The notes beneath the pieces are model-generated. The model was not told the origin of the DNA, made no database searches, and saw nothing but the letters and a program-made list of their open reading frames with translations. A stretch of 64,000 nt of DNA from JAMXLO01 sp963696645 (GTDB lineage Bacteria; Pseudomonadota; Alphaproteobacteria; Acetobacterales; Acetobacteraceae): NCBI GenBank assembly GCA_963696645.1, contig CAVOKY010000007.1:1364001-1428000 (forward strand), in the 5' to 3' direction. Position 1 is the first letter of the stretch. Each line of letters begins with the position of its first letter. The position numbers and the translations under genes were made by a program. Positions 17,205-26,153 of the stretch are shown piece after piece.

Positions 17205-18383
17205 TCAGTAACTCATCGCCTGCGTGGACACCGGCACCCACCGCCCGTTGTGCACCACTGCGAGGAACGCACTGGTGGAACCGTGATGCTGGTTCGGCCC
17301 GAAGCTGAAGGTGTTGCCGAAGATGTCGTGGAAGTCGTGGATGCTTTCCATTGCTGTAGTGAAGGTATCCACATTCAGGTTACGCCCCGCGCGCTGCAGC
17401 GCCTCCAGCACGATCTGCGCCGACGTGTAGCCGGTCTCACCGAGGAAATTCGGCTCGATGCCGAACTTCGCCTTGTAGCGGCGGGCGAAATCCTGCACCG
17501 CAGGCCGCGGATCATCCGGATACGCATACAGCGCCGGCGTCATCGAATAGAAGCCTTCGGCCACGTTGCCCGGCGCTTCCGCGACTGCTGTATCGTAAGA
17601 CGCAACCTGGCCGAGCAAATCGACGTTCCAGCCCATCTTGCGGGCAGTGGAAATGATCAGCGTGCTGTCGCGGACGATCGTGCCCATCGTGATCAGGTCG
17701 CATTTCGCGTCGCGCAGCTTGGTCAGGTCCGCAGTGAAATCGGTGTCGGTCGGCTTGTGTGCCGTCGTCGCCACCAGCTTCATCTTTTCGGCATCGAGCT
17801 GCGCTGTGACACCGGCCAGCACGTCCTTGCCGAAGTCGGTGTCCTGGTACATGGCGCAGACCATCTTGCGGCCCTTCTGCTCGGTGAAGTACTTCACGCC
17901 GGCCCGCATCTGGTCGTAATACGACGCGAACTGGCTCCACTTCAGCTTGTTGTATGGCTCGAACATCGAGCGCGCAGCGGTCAGCGGCAAAACGTTGGGC
18001 ACACCCTTCTCGAACATCATCGGCATCATCGCGTTGTTCATCGGCGTGCCACCGTTGGCCAGCGTGAAGAACACGCGGTCTTCGTTCAGCAGCTTGTTGA
18101 TCGCCTGCACCGCACGCGGCACCTGATACTGGCTGTCCTCGACGATATAGTGGATTTTGCGACCATTGACGCCGCCCTTCGCGTTCGCCTCGTCGAACGC
18201 GAGGCGGATCGAATTCGAGTTGTTGACGCCCTGTACCGCGGTCACGCCCGACAGATCGGTCACCGTCCCGATGACGATCTCGGTGTTGGTGACGCCTTGC
18301 GACGTTTGCGCCATGGCACTGGCCGCCACCAGACTTAGCGCGGCGGTCGCCAAAATAGTTCGGACAATTGACACTGCGGTCAT
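17205..18383 (-). CDS. ABC transporter periplasmic substrate-binding protein (Peripla_BP_6 type)
   Basis: This 392-aa protein has a signal peptide (TILATAALSLVAASAMAQ) followed by TEIVIGTVTDLSGVTAVQGV and IRLAFDEANAKGGVNGRKI, the start of the branched-chain-amino-acid type binding fold. The ATG at 18383 is preceded by GGAGGAGA, a strong ribosome site. No permease or ATPase gene lies nearby, so it is an orphan binding protein that may share a transporter encoded elsewhere. Ligand could be an amino acid, amide or aromatic acid. Confidence 0.88.
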   Translation of the reverse strand: MTAVSIVRTILATAALSLVAASAMAQTSQGVTNTEIVIGTVTDLSGVTAVQGVNNSNSIRLAFDEANAKGGVNGRKIHYIVEDSQYQVPRAVQAINKLLNEDRVFFTLANGGTPMNNAMMPMMFEKGVPNVLPLTAARSMFEPYNKLKWSQFASYYDQMRAGVKYFTEQKGRKMVCAMYQDTDFGKDVLAGVTAQLDAEKMKLVATTAHKPTDTDFTADLTKLRDAKCDLITMGTIVRDSTLIISTARKMGWNVDLLGQVASYDTAVAEAPGNVAEGFYSMTPALYAYPDDPRPAVQDFARRYKAKFGIEPNFLGETGYTSAQIVLEALQRAGRNLNVDTFTTAMESIHDFHDIFGNTFSFGPNQHHGSTSAFLAVVHNGRWVPVSTQAMSY

Positions 18384-18535
18384 TACGCTCTCCTCCCTTC
18401 GAAACGTGCGGACGATTTTTCCGTACGGCGCCCGCACAGCACGAGGATAGCGTCGTGCCGTGGCGTGCGCCAGTTTCGACGGCGTTTCAGCCGGAGCGCC
18501 GACGCAGACCTGCCAAGGCTGCAGGCTGGTGGCGA

Positions 18536-19045
18536 TCAGGCCGCCGCAGGCACCACCAGGAACAGGTCGGTATCCCCCGTGTCCTGACCGTACGCGGTGA
18601 GCAGCGCATGCGCCTGACCGCGATGGTGCGTCTGGTGATTGAAGAAATGCGCGACCAATGGTCCCTTCTTCGCCCGCATGTTCTTCTGCGCGGCGCCGCT
18701 GAACCACTCCAGGTCCGCAGCCAGCCAGGCATCATCCACACGGCTGGCCCAGTCGATGATGTCGGCGTCCGCCTTTACGCGTCGGGTGCGCAGCGCGTCG
18801 AAGTCGTCGATCATGGCAGCACTTTGCTTGATCGGCACGTCGGGCTTTGGCCAGTTGTCGAAGCGCGACATCCACTGGGTGTCGCCCCACAGGATGTGGG
18901 TCAGCGTGCCATGGATCGACTTCCAGAATGCGCCGCGATCGGCCGTGCGCTCCGGATCGGCGAGCAGCGCGGCAGCGGCGTAGAGCCGGCGGTTCATCTC
19001 GGCGTTGTAATCCGCCATCAGGCGCACATAGGCAGGTGTGATCAT
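18536..19045 (-). CDS. DinB-family protein
   Basis: A 169-aa four-helix protein with the DinB metal-site layout: one His in SIHGTLTHILWGD and two in HFFNHQTHHRGQAHALL. These proteins bind a divalent metal and include thiol-dependent transferases; many have unknown roles. ATG 19045 follows GGAGGCAACC, a good ribosome site. It lies between a binding-protein gene and a GNAT gene on the same strand. Confidence 0.85.
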   Translation of the reverse strand: MITPAYVRLMADYNAEMNRRLYAAAALLADPERTADRGAFWKSIHGTLTHILWGDTQWMSRFDNWPKPDVPIKQSAAMIDDFDALRTRRVKADADIIDWASRVDDAWLAADLEWFSGAAQKNMRAKKGPLVAHFFNHQTHHRGQAHALLTAYGQDTGDTDLFLVVPAAA

Positions 19046-19098
19046 GCGGGTTGCCTCCTGTTGGATTATTCGCCTGCTGGCGGCTTGCGCAGGGAGCG

Positions 19099-20112
19099 TC
19101 AAGCTTGATCAGGCGAATCAACCTGTCGCCAGAAGAAGATCGTGTCGCACGGCGTGCGGTCGGCATTCAGCGCATAGCCTGGGATCCGGCCCGCCTCCTG
19201 CCAACCCATCGCGCGATAAAGCTGTTCCGCCGCATCGCCTGCCCGTGTATCGAGCGTCAACAGCGTGCGTCCGGCACGCCGCGCTTCCTGCTCGGCGCGC
19301 AGCATCAACGTGCGTGCCAGTCCGCGGCGGCGCGCCGAGGGATGCACCAGCAGCTTCTGCACTTCAGCGCGATGCGGCTGGTTCGGGGCTGATGCGCACT
19401 CCAGCATGACGGTGCCGACCAGCACGCCGTCATCCCAGGCGGCAAGCAGGACGCGCGTGCCGGCAGCGACTTCGGCGGCGGCGCGTTTCCAGAAGCCGCG
19501 CGCGACGTCGGGTGCCAGCGGCGGCAGATACGAGACCGACGCGCCGGCATCGACACAGGCGCACAGCACGTCCGCCAGTCGCCGTTCAGCCGATGCGACG
19601 GCTGCTACGTCCAACAGGTCGATGCCGGTGACCGGCTTGGCGTAGCCGAATTCCAGCGAGTTGGAGATGTCGTGCAGCACGCGGATCGGTCCTTGCCGCA
19701 CGTAGCTGTGCTTCTCGTAGAAGCGGTGTGCGCGATCGAAGCGCGTGTCGCTCCACAGCACGAGTCGCGTCGCGCCTGCCGCGCGCGCATGGGCTTCCGC
19801 CTGGTTCAGCAGTCGATGGCCCAGGCCGCTGCCGTGCAGCGACGGCTGCGTATAGACGCGACAGATCTCCCAGGTGCCGGCGTCATACGGCACGGTCGCC
19901 ACCATGCCGACAACGCGGCCATCCGTTTCCGCCGTCCACAACGCACCGCGCTTGCTGGCGTAGTACGACGCAAGCGTCCGCAGTTCCGGCATCTCGCCAT
20001 CCACGTCGAGCACGATGCCCGGGTATTGGCCCCAGCACGCACCGATCAGCGCGATAAACCCTGCTGCATCGGAATCGCGGCCAGAACGGATGCTGCTCCG
20101 AGGGGTATGCAT
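19099..20112 (-). CDS. Double GNAT-domain N-acetyltransferase
   Basis: This 337-aa protein has two acetyltransferase domains. The first has the acetyl-CoA loop in QPSLHGSGLGHRLLNQAE and ends LWSDTRFDRAHRFYEKHSYV. The second has VHPSARRRGLARTLMLRAEQEA and LDTRAGDAAEQLYRAMGW. The second resembles small-molecule or ribosomal-type GNATs. ATG 20112 was preferred because the longer frame runs into the palindromic repeat upstream. Substrate unknown. Confidence 0.88.
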   Translation of the reverse strand: MHTPRSSIRSGRDSDAAGFIALIGACWGQYPGIVLDVDGEMPELRTLASYYASKRGALWTAETDGRVVGMVATVPYDAGTWEICRVYTQPSLHGSGLGHRLLNQAEAHARAAGATRLVLWSDTRFDRAHRFYEKHSYVRQGPIRVLHDISNSLEFGYAKPVTGIDLLDVAAVASAERRLADVLCACVDAGASVSYLPPLAPDVARGFWKRAAAEVAAGTRVLLAAWDDGVLVGTVMLECASAPNQPHRAEVQKLLVHPSARRRGLARTLMLRAEQEARRAGRTLLTLDTRAGDAAEQLYRAMGWQEAGRIPGYALNADRTPCDTIFFWRQVDSPDQA

Positions 20113-20124
20113 TATAACCGGTCC

Positions 20125-20217
20125 CCTGTCATTGCGAGGAGCGTAGCGACGCGGCAATCTCCCGCCCGTTATGCTCGGACGAGATTGCCGCGTCGCTACG
20201 CTCCTCGCAATGACAGG
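20125..20217. repeat. Palindromic intergenic repeat, 37-bp arms
   Basis: Arms 20125-20161 and 20181-20217 are perfect inverted copies beginning CCTGTCATTGCGAGGAGC, around a 19-base loop, between two convergently oriented minus-strand units. The GTCATTGCGA end recurs at 37996 and 61283 in this window, so this is a dispersed repeat family. Confidence 0.9.
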
Positions 20218-20264
20218 AACAGTCGGCGTGCACCCCGCCGTGAAGCAGTTGCCCTCGCGCCCGA

Positions 20265-21467
20265 TCAGTGCAGCCCTTCGCAGAACCGCGCGATGCGCCG
20301 GCAGCCTTCGGCGAGCGACGCGTCATCCGTCGCAGTGCTGACGCGCAGATACGGGCTCATGCCGTACGCCGCACCATGCACCGTTGCTACATGCGCTTCT
20401 TCCAACAACGCCATGCACACGTCCTGGTCGGTTGCCAACCTGCGCCCAGCCGCTGTGGTCTTGCCGATGCAGCCCGCCACGTTGGGAAACACGTAGAACG
20501 CACCTTCCGGTTTGTGGCAGTTGATGCCGCGGCAGGCGTTCAGCATCTCCACCGCCATGTCGCGCCGGTTGCGATACGCGACGATCTGCTCTGCCACGCC
20601 ATCCTGCGGCCCATCCAGCGCCGCCGCCGCCGCCGCCTGCCCCACCGACGATACGCCCGCCGTCGCCTGGCCCTGCATGTTGACCATCGCGCGGATCAAA
20701 TTCTTCGGCCCACCGGCATAGCCGATCCGCCACCCCGTCATCGCGTATGCCTTCGACGCCCCGCTGATCGTCACCGTGCGATCGCGCAGTTCCGGCGCCA
20801 CTTCGGCCATCGTTGCGTGCTTGAACCCGTCGAACACCAGATGCTCGTACATATCATCCGACATGATCCAGACATGCGGATGCTTCAGCATCACATCGGC
20901 AATGGCGCGCAGTTCGGCGGCCGAGCAGCAGGCGCCGGTGGGATTGTTCGGGTTGTTCAGCACCAGCCATTTCGTCTTCGGCGTGATCGCCGCATCGATA
21001 TCCTCGGCCCGTGGCTTGAAGCCGTTGTTCTGCGGGCACGCCACGAACACCGGTTCGCCCCCGAACAGCTTCGTCATCAGCGAATAGGCACTCCACGACG
21101 GCACCGGGATCACCGCCTCATCGCCCGGATTCACCGTCGCCATCAGCGCATTGAAGATCGCCTGTTTGGCGCCGTTGGTCACGCAGATCTCGTCCAGCGC
21201 GAAATCCAGCCCGTTGTCGCGCTTGAACTTGCGCTGGACCGCCTGCTTCAGCGCCGGCGTGCCGTCCTGCGGCGGATACTTCGTCTCACCGCGCAGTGCC
21301 GCCTGGTACGCCGCGTCGATCGCATGGCGCGGGCTGGCGAAATCCGGCTCGCCAATGGTGAGCTGGATGATGTCCACGCCTTGCGCGCGCAGTTCGCGCG
21401 CGCGGATCGTCATTTGCACCGAGGCGGCAACCTGTACGCGGCTGAGCCGTTCGGCAAATTCCGGCAT
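20265..21467 (-). CDS. Class I/II pyridoxal-phosphate aminotransferase (aspartate aminotransferase type)
   Basis: This 400-aa protein has IGEPDFASPRHAIDAA, then NNPNNPTGA, and the PLP lysine in SGASKAYAMTGWRIGYAGG; the distal Arg is near the C-terminus (SPYLRVSTA). Fold-type I aminotransferase, probably moving the amino group of aspartate or an aromatic or branched amino acid to 2-oxoglutarate. ATG 21467 shares bases with the TGA stop of the upstream paralogue, so the two are translationally coupled. The intact copy of a tandem duplication. Confidence 0.92.
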   Translation of the reverse strand: MPEFAERLSRVQVAASVQMTIRARELRAQGVDIIQLTIGEPDFASPRHAIDAAYQAALRGETKYPPQDGTPALKQAVQRKFKRDNGLDFALDEICVTNGAKQAIFNALMATVNPGDEAVIPVPSWSAYSLMTKLFGGEPVFVACPQNNGFKPRAEDIDAAITPKTKWLVLNNPNNPTGACCSAAELRAIADVMLKHPHVWIMSDDMYEHLVFDGFKHATMAEVAPELRDRTVTISGASKAYAMTGWRIGYAGGPKNLIRAMVNMQGQATAGVSSVGQAAAAAALDGPQDGVAEQIVAYRNRRDMAVEMLNACRGINCHKPEGAFYVFPNVAGCIGKTTAAGRRLATDQDVCMALLEEAHVATVHGAAYGMSPYLRVSTATDDASLAEGCRRIARFCEGLH

Positions 21468-22670
21468 CACTGCAGTCCCTGGCAGAATTGCTGGATGCGC
21501 GTGCAGGCGTCGCGCAGCTCCTCCGTCGCATTGGCATACGCGATGCGGAAATGTCCCGGATAGCAGAATGCCGCTCCGTGCACCGCCGCTACGCCGGTTT
21601 CCTCCAGCAGTGCCAGAACAAAATCCTCATCGGTGACGATCTTCTTGCCGCCACGCGAGGTCTTGCCGATGCAGCCATGGATCGCCGGATAGACATAGAA
21701 GGCCCCCTCCGGCTTGTGGCAGTTGATGCCCGGCGCCTTGTTCAGCATCTCCACCACCAGGTTGCGCCGCTCCTCGAACGTCTTGCGCATCGCCTCGATC
21801 GATTCCTGCGGCCCGGTCAGCGCCTCTACCGCCGCGGCCTGCGCGATCGAGTTGGTGTTGGAGGTGGACTGGCTCTGCAGCTTGTCCATCGCCTTGATCA
21901 GCGCCACCGGTGCGCCGGCGAAGCCGATACGCCAGCCGGTCATCGCATAGGATTTGGAGCAGCCGTTCATCGTCAGCGTGCGGTCACGCAGCTTCGGCTC
22001 GACCTGCACGATGGTCGCCGGCTTGAAGCCGTCGTAGGCCAGCTTCTCGTAGATGTCGTCGGTGAAGATCCACACGTTCGGGTGGCGCAGCAGCACGTCG
22101 CAGATCGGCCGCAGATCCTCGGCCGAATAAGCCGCCCCCGTCGGGTTGCACGGATTGTTCAGCATGAACCACTTGGTCCGCGGCGTGATCGCCGCTTCCA
22201 GCGCCTCGGCGCGCAGCTTGAAGCCGTGGTTCTGCTCGCACGGCACGAACACCGGCTTGCCGTCGGCCACTGAAACGATATCCGGATAGCTCACCCAGCA
22301 CGGGCTCGGAATGATCACTTCGTCGCCGGCATCCAGCGTCGCCAGCATGGCATTGAAGATCACCTGCTTGCCGCCGGTCGAGATGATGACCTCCTCCGGC
22401 TTGTAGTCGATCCCGCTGTCCCGCTTGAACTTCGCCGCAACCGCCTTGCGCAGCGCCGGCGTGCCGGACGACGTCGGTGTACTTCGTCTCGCCGGCCTCG
22501 ATGGCGCGGATCGCCGCGTCCTTGATGTTGCGCGGCGTCTCGAAGTCCGGCTCGCCCTGCGACAGCGAGATGACGTTCTTCCCCTCGGCGATCATGTGCC
22601 GCGCCTTGGTCGCGATCGCGATCGTGAGGCTCGGTTGGATACGGTCGAGGCGTTCGGCGGTGAGATGCAT
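21467..22670 (-). pseudogene. Tandem aspartate-type aminotransferase paralogue with a frameshift
   Basis: The N-terminal frame from ATG 22670 reads AERLDRIQPSLTIAIATKA, SLSQGEPDFETPR and GETKYTDV. Near 22470 the frame shifts by one base; the continuing frame gives SGTPALRKAVAAKFKRDSG, NPCNPTGAAYSAEDL and the PLP lysine in GCSKSYAMTGWRIGFAGAP. Removing one base gives exactly 400 aa, the same length as the downstream paralogue. All catalytic residues are otherwise intact. Either a recent inactivation, with the neighbour as back-up, or an assembly or sequencing error in GACGTCGTC. Confidence 0.8.
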
Positions 22671-22701
22671 GGCGGATTCCCGGGAAAACGGCGGCCGGAC
22701 C

Positions 22702-23244
22702 CTATCGGAGCGGCGGCGGGGGGGCAACGGGCCACGACGATTGGTTTGCCGGCAGATCGCGTTGTGGATCGAGCGCGATCACCTTGCGGTCCGGCGCGTC
22801 ATTCCAGCGCCAGAGCACGAGATTGGTGCCACCGGCGAGTCGCGTTGAAGGCACCAGGATACCGATGACGCCGTCTGCGATCAGTCGGCCGGCGACATCC
22901 CAAGAGGGCGGCGTCCGGCCCTCGATCAACAGAGCCGTCTTCCATGGCGCCAATCGAGCAGCACCGTCGATCCCGCAGGCGGCCAACACATCGCTCTGGC
23001 GGAGGTCGAGAACGTCCGCCACATCTACGTCATAGGCACAAAAGGTCCCAGGCCGGATGCCGAGGTCCTGTTCATACTCGGCCACCGCCGTTATCAGCTC
23101 GGCTGACATATAAAGCGCGGGCACATCTCGGGGATTCCAGCGTCCGCCAAATCGAGCCGCACCGGCCCCGCCTAGGGGTTCATGCGCCCAGCGTGGCGCG
23201 AGCACCCGCCAGAACCGGGCACGGACGGTGATCGCGAGGGACAA
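22702..23244 (-). CDS. RES-domain toxin (RES/Xre toxin-antitoxin system), N-terminus possibly frameshifted
   Basis: The protein has the RES fold signature: FWRVLAPRWAHEPLGG, GAARFGGRWNPRDVPALYMS, AVAEYEQDLG, and a C-terminal WRWNDAPDRKVIALDP. RES toxins degrade or modify NAD+. Only a TTG (23244) opens this frame. The ATG at 23305, which overlaps the antitoxin stop as ATGA exactly as expected for coupled expression, opens MSTRLINDRQ in a frame one base off. The original start was probably that ATG and a one-base indel between 23245 and 23300 separates it from the toxin body. The toxin may be silenced, or rescued from TTG. Confidence 0.75.
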   Translation of the reverse strand: MSLAITVRARFWRVLAPRWAHEPLGGAGAARFGGRWNPRDVPALYMSAELITAVAEYEQDLGIRPGTFCAYDVDVADVLDLRQSDVLAACGIDGAARLAPWKTALLIEGRTPPSWDVAGRLIADGVIGILVPSTRLAGGTNLVLWRWNDAPDRKVIALDPQRDLPANQSSWPVAPPPPLR

Positions 23245-23301
23245 CGGGACGGGCGTCGCGATCTGGAGATCCGGGCTGGCGGTCGTTGATGAGACGCGTG
23301 C

Positions 23302-23664
23302 TCATGCGTAGTTGCCCTGACGCAGCATGGCGAGGTGCGTTAGTACCGCCGCAGCGTGGCCGGCGGTAACGAGTTCTTCGGCCGTTTGACCGTCGAAACC
23401 GGCGAGCGGCTGGTGGCAAAACCAGAGCGCGGCCTTCCCGACATCGTCACCCAGCAAGTCTGCTGCATCGGTGAGGATGCGCATGACCTCGCCTAGCCTC
23501 GCCTGCACCTTCGCCGAGGCAGGCGCCCGGGCCAGCGTGTTACGATGCACGTCCGCAATTCGGGCAACCTCAGCCAGCGAAATATGCAGCGTCGCCGCCA
23601 CCTTCTCCGGCGAAATGCCGCTAAGGCTAGGATCGTAGACGGCTTCGAGCGGTATAGACAGCAT
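23302..23664 (-). CDS. MbcA/ParS/Xre-type antitoxin with DUF2384 toxin-binding domain
   Basis: A 120-aa protein. The N-terminal half has a helix-turn-helix (SPEKVAATLHISLAEVARIADVHRNTL). The C-terminal half is the DUF2384 / toxin-binding region (LGDDVGKAALWFCHQPLAGFDGQTAEELV, AVLTHLAML). It would repress its own operon and hold the RES toxin inactive. It lies immediately upstream of the RES gene in standard order. Confidence 0.85.
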   Translation of the reverse strand: MLSIPLEAVYDPSLSGISPEKVAATLHISLAEVARIADVHRNTLARAPASAKVQARLGEVMRILTDAADLLGDDVGKAALWFCHQPLAGFDGQTAEELVTAGHAAAVLTHLAMLRQGNYA

Positions 23665-23708
23665 GGGATGACATGATGGGAGCAGCGGCCGCTACAATCA
23701 AGCAGCAT

Positions 23709-24497
23709 TCATGCACCCTTCTGCGCCCGCCACACACCCAGCAGGATCACGGCGACCCCCGCCACGATCACCGTAGCCAGGGCATAAAGCTCCGGCGTAG
23801 GGCCCAGCTTGATCGAGGAGAACACCACCATCGGGAGGGTGGAGGCGCCAGGGCCGGAGGTGAAACTGGCCACCACCACGTCGTCCAGCGACAGGGTGAA
23901 GGCCAGCAGCCAGCCGGAGACCAGCGCGGGGGCCAGCAGCGGCAGGGTGATCAGGGCGAAGGCACGCCAGGGCGGCGCGTAGAGGTCCATCGCCGCCTCC
24001 TCCAGGTCCGCCGGCGTGTCGGCCAGCCTGGCGTGCACCACCACCGCCACATAGGCGACCGATACCGAGGCGTGCGCCAGCGTAATCGTGCCGGCCCCGC
24101 GGCCGGCCGGCCAGCCGATGGCCTGCTGCAAGGTGACGAACAACAGCAGCAGCGACAGGCCGGTGATCACCTCGGGCAAAACCAGCGGCGCGGCGAGCGC
24201 GGCGGCAAATGCTCCGCGCGCCGGAAACCGCCCAAAGCGGGCCAACGCATAGCCGGCGAGCGTGCCGACGATGAGTGCCAGCGTCGCGGAGACGGCTGCA
24301 ATGCGCAGCGACAACAGCGCAGCGTCGATCAGCGGCTGGTCACGCCAAAGTACGGCATACCAGCGGAACGAAAATCCGGCCCAGACGGTGACAAGTCGGG
24401 AGTTGTTGAAGCTCAGCGCCACCAGGAAGCCGATCGGCGCATACAGGAACGCGTAGCAGACGACCAGCCAGACCAATAGGGATGGCGGACGGTTCAC
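23709..24497 (-). CDS. potI: Spermidine/putrescine-type ABC transporter permease (PotI-like), orphan
   Basis: This 262-aa integral membrane protein has six helices and the permease loop EEAAMDLYAPPWRAFALITLPLLAP (EAA motif), with LSLDDVVVASFTSGPG near the C-terminus as in PotI. It would be one of two permeases of a polyamine importer. The GTG start at 24497 overlaps the TGA of a 27-codon frame (GTGA) with no family match, and the expected potF, potG and potH genes are missing. This is therefore the last gene of a truncated operon or a solitary gene. Confidence 0.85.
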   Translation of the reverse strand: MNRPPSLLVWLVVCYAFLYAPIGFLVALSFNNSRLVTVWAGFSFRWYAVLWRDQPLIDAALLSLRIAAVSATLALIVGTLAGYALARFGRFPARGAFAAALAAPLVLPEVITGLSLLLLFVTLQQAIGWPAGRGAGTITLAHASVSVAYVAVVVHARLADTPADLEEAAMDLYAPPWRAFALITLPLLAPALVSGWLLAFTLSLDDVVVASFTSGPGASTLPMVVFSSIKLGPTPELYALATVIVAGVAVILLGVWRAQKGA

Positions 24498-24562
24498 GCA
24501 GTCTGGTCACCGATTGTGCCTGCACGCCGTTTCCCCACGACGATCGCTTCCCCATAATGGTC

Positions 24563-24596
24563 GACCCCCATACGCATTCATATGCGTACAGGGGTC
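24563..24596. repeat. Long hairpin upstream of potI-like gene
   Basis: GACCCC-CA-TACGCAT, loop TCAT, ATGCGTA-CA-GGGGTC: 13 paired bases with one symmetric CA/CA bulge. It separates the stress-protein genes from the potI-like gene. It could end transcription of the minus-strand genes upstream, though there is no T run. Confidence 0.6.
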
Positions 24597-24659
24597 TATT
24601 CAAAAGGGCGGCGGCGACCAAACCAGAACAAGTACGGCGCCGTTCGCGACGGGAGCGGG

Positions 24660-24899
24660 TTAACGGTCTGGTGGGTGCTCTTCGTGCTCCCACTGATATG
24701 CGGTCTCCGTGGCATGCCGCTCGTCCGTCGGCGTCCCCTTCGGCCGCGTATCCTCGTCTCGCTCGTGGGGCGGCTGCCGTCGTGCGCGGTGCGGGTGTGG
24801 CATACGAGGTCCGGTCACGCCGCTGGTCGCTGGCGGATCGCTCGCCGGAAAGCTGTCCTCCACCGTCCGATCCAGCTTCTCGTCAGCTTGCCGCTGCAT
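24660..24899 (-). CDS. Small hydrophilic protein with a DRTVEDSFPASDPPA motif
   Basis: A 79-aa, highly charged, probably disordered protein. The segment DEKLDRTVEDSFPASDPP is a signature seen in many small alphaproteobacterial proteins of unknown function, often near stress genes. ATG 24899 has AGGGAG 8 bases upstream; a GTG at 24908 overlaps that site. It begins 20 bases after the ferritin-like gene and is probably co-transcribed. Confidence 0.75.
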   Translation of the reverse strand: MQRQADEKLDRTVEDSFPASDPPATSGVTGPRMPHPHRARRQPPHERDEDTRPKGTPTDERHATETAYQWEHEEHPPDR

Positions 24900-24919
24900 T
24901 GCGCGCACTCCCTGATTGC

Positions 24920-25426
24920 CTAGGCCGCCTGCTGCACAGCCTGCTGGTTAATGCTCTTCCTGGCGAGCCCGTTCAGCAGCGTGTCGGCCTGCTTCTCTTC
25001 CTCCAGGGTCTCTTGCATCAGTTTCGCGACCTCCTGCTGGCCGCACGCCTTCGCCCAGGCGATGATCGTGCCATAGCGCGCCATCTCGTAGTGCTCGACG
25101 GCCTGTGCATTGGCCAGGATGCCGGCATCGCGCACGACGCCCTCCGGAAACTCCTCGATACCTTCCTCGCCTTCCTCGATCAGGCCGTTGATCGCCTCAC
25201 AGGTTTTGCCCTGCGCCCGCTTGCCCATCGCCTCGAATGCCTTCTGGAGGCGTTCCACCTGGCCCTGCGTTTCTTCACGATGGTGCATCAGCGCCTGCTT
25301 CAGCTCCTCGTTCTGCGCGGCTTTTGCCATCTTGGGCAGCGCCTTCAGAATCTGGCGTTCCGCATAATAAACGTCCTGCATGAATGCCAGCATGAGGTCG
25401 TTCAAATTCTTCTTCGTCGTCGGCAT
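24920..25426 (-). CDS. Ferritin-like DUF892 protein (YciF/YciE family)
   Basis: This 168-aa all-helical protein has NLNDLMLAFMQDVYYAERQI, LMHHREETQGQVERL and AVEHYEMARYGTIIAWA, the repeating Glu and His of a ferritin-like di-metal bundle. YciF-type proteins are induced by stress, and their exact biochemical function is unclear. ATG 25426 begins the conserved core. First gene of a two-gene unit with the small hydrophilic protein. Confidence 0.9.
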   Translation of the reverse strand: MPTTKKNLNDLMLAFMQDVYYAERQILKALPKMAKAAQNEELKQALMHHREETQGQVERLQKAFEAMGKRAQGKTCEAINGLIEEGEEGIEEFPEGVVRDAGILANAQAVEHYEMARYGTIIAWAKACGQQEVAKLMQETLEEEKQADTLLNGLARKSINQQAVQQAA

Positions 25427-25533
25427 GGTCAATCCCCGGGTTGTTTGCTGCACCGCTGCTTAAACTGCTCTTGTCGCCGCTGCGTCGCATGGGCTGCACA
25501 GCAAATACCCGTGCGCATACCGCACACACGGTC

Positions 25534-26061
25534 CTACACGACCTCCAACGCGGTCGCGCCCGCCGCTCGCAGAATTGCTTCCGCATCGGCGCGCTTTGCC
25601 ATGGTCATGGCGCGCACCGTGAGGATCAACGTCCCGGCCGCAGCTTTGCGTTCGCGATCATGCTGCTCGCCTTCATTCGCCACACTGCTGACGGCATAGG
25701 CGGCGGCGCCGGCCAGGCCGCCGCCAATCACCGCGGCCGCCACGGCGGGGGCCGCGGCACCACCTGTTCCAATCACCACGCCGGCTGCTGCCAAGGCTGC
25801 CGCGGCCGCGGCACCGCTGGTGTGCAGCGTGCGCGTTTGGCGGGCATCCTCCTCGGTATCCGCGGGTTTGGCACCGCTTTCCGGCGTGGCCCGTTCGATC
25901 GGCGGTGCCACCTCCGGCAGACTCAGATCCGCCCGATCGAAACCGGACACCTCCAACTGTTCCACTGCATTATGCAATGCATCGGGATTGGAAAACCTGG
26001 CCCGTACTTCATGGATTGCGCCGATCGCTGGGCTTCGCTCGGCGTGCGCCACATTCGACAT
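25534..26061 (-). CDS. Stress-associated glycine-zipper membrane protein, unnamed family
   Basis: A 175-aa protein. The N-terminal half is soluble (VRARFSNPDALHNAVEQLEVSGFDRADLSL), resembling general-stress proteins that probe redox or ionic state. The middle has a Gly/Ala-rich helix pair with GVVIGTGGAAAPAVAAAVIGG, and the C-terminus is a small alpha/beta segment (LTVRAMTMAKRADAEAILRAAG). I do not recognise a named function. ATG 26061 has GGAGCGAGCG just upstream, and a perfect EcfG-type promoter lies 31 bases further, so it belongs to the general stress regulon. Confidence 0.65.
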   Translation of the reverse strand: MSNVAHAERSPAIGAIHEVRARFSNPDALHNAVEQLEVSGFDRADLSLPEVAPPIERATPESGAKPADTEEDARQTRTLHTSGAAAAAALAAAGVVIGTGGAAAPAVAAAVIGGGLAGAAAYAVSSVANEGEQHDRERKAAAGTLILTVRAMTMAKRADAEAILRAAGATALEVV

Positions 26062-26091
26062 CGCTCGCTCCTTCATTTGCTTTTGCGCATG

Positions 26092-26116
26092 AACGCACCC
26101 GCGGACCTGACGTTCC
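26092..26116 (-). promoter_or_regulatory. EcfG (general stress) promoter
   Basis: On the minus strand GGAAC (26116-26112), 16 bases, CGTT (26095-26092): a perfect match to the alphaproteobacterial EcfG/sigma-EcfG consensus GGAAC-N16-CGTT. It points to the gene starting at 26061 with a 30-base leader. The match in both boxes and spacing is direct; the use of EcfG is established knowledge for this class. Confidence 0.85.
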
Positions 26117-26153
26117 ATCGCGCCAGCCGCATCGACGGTGGCAAACGCCGATG

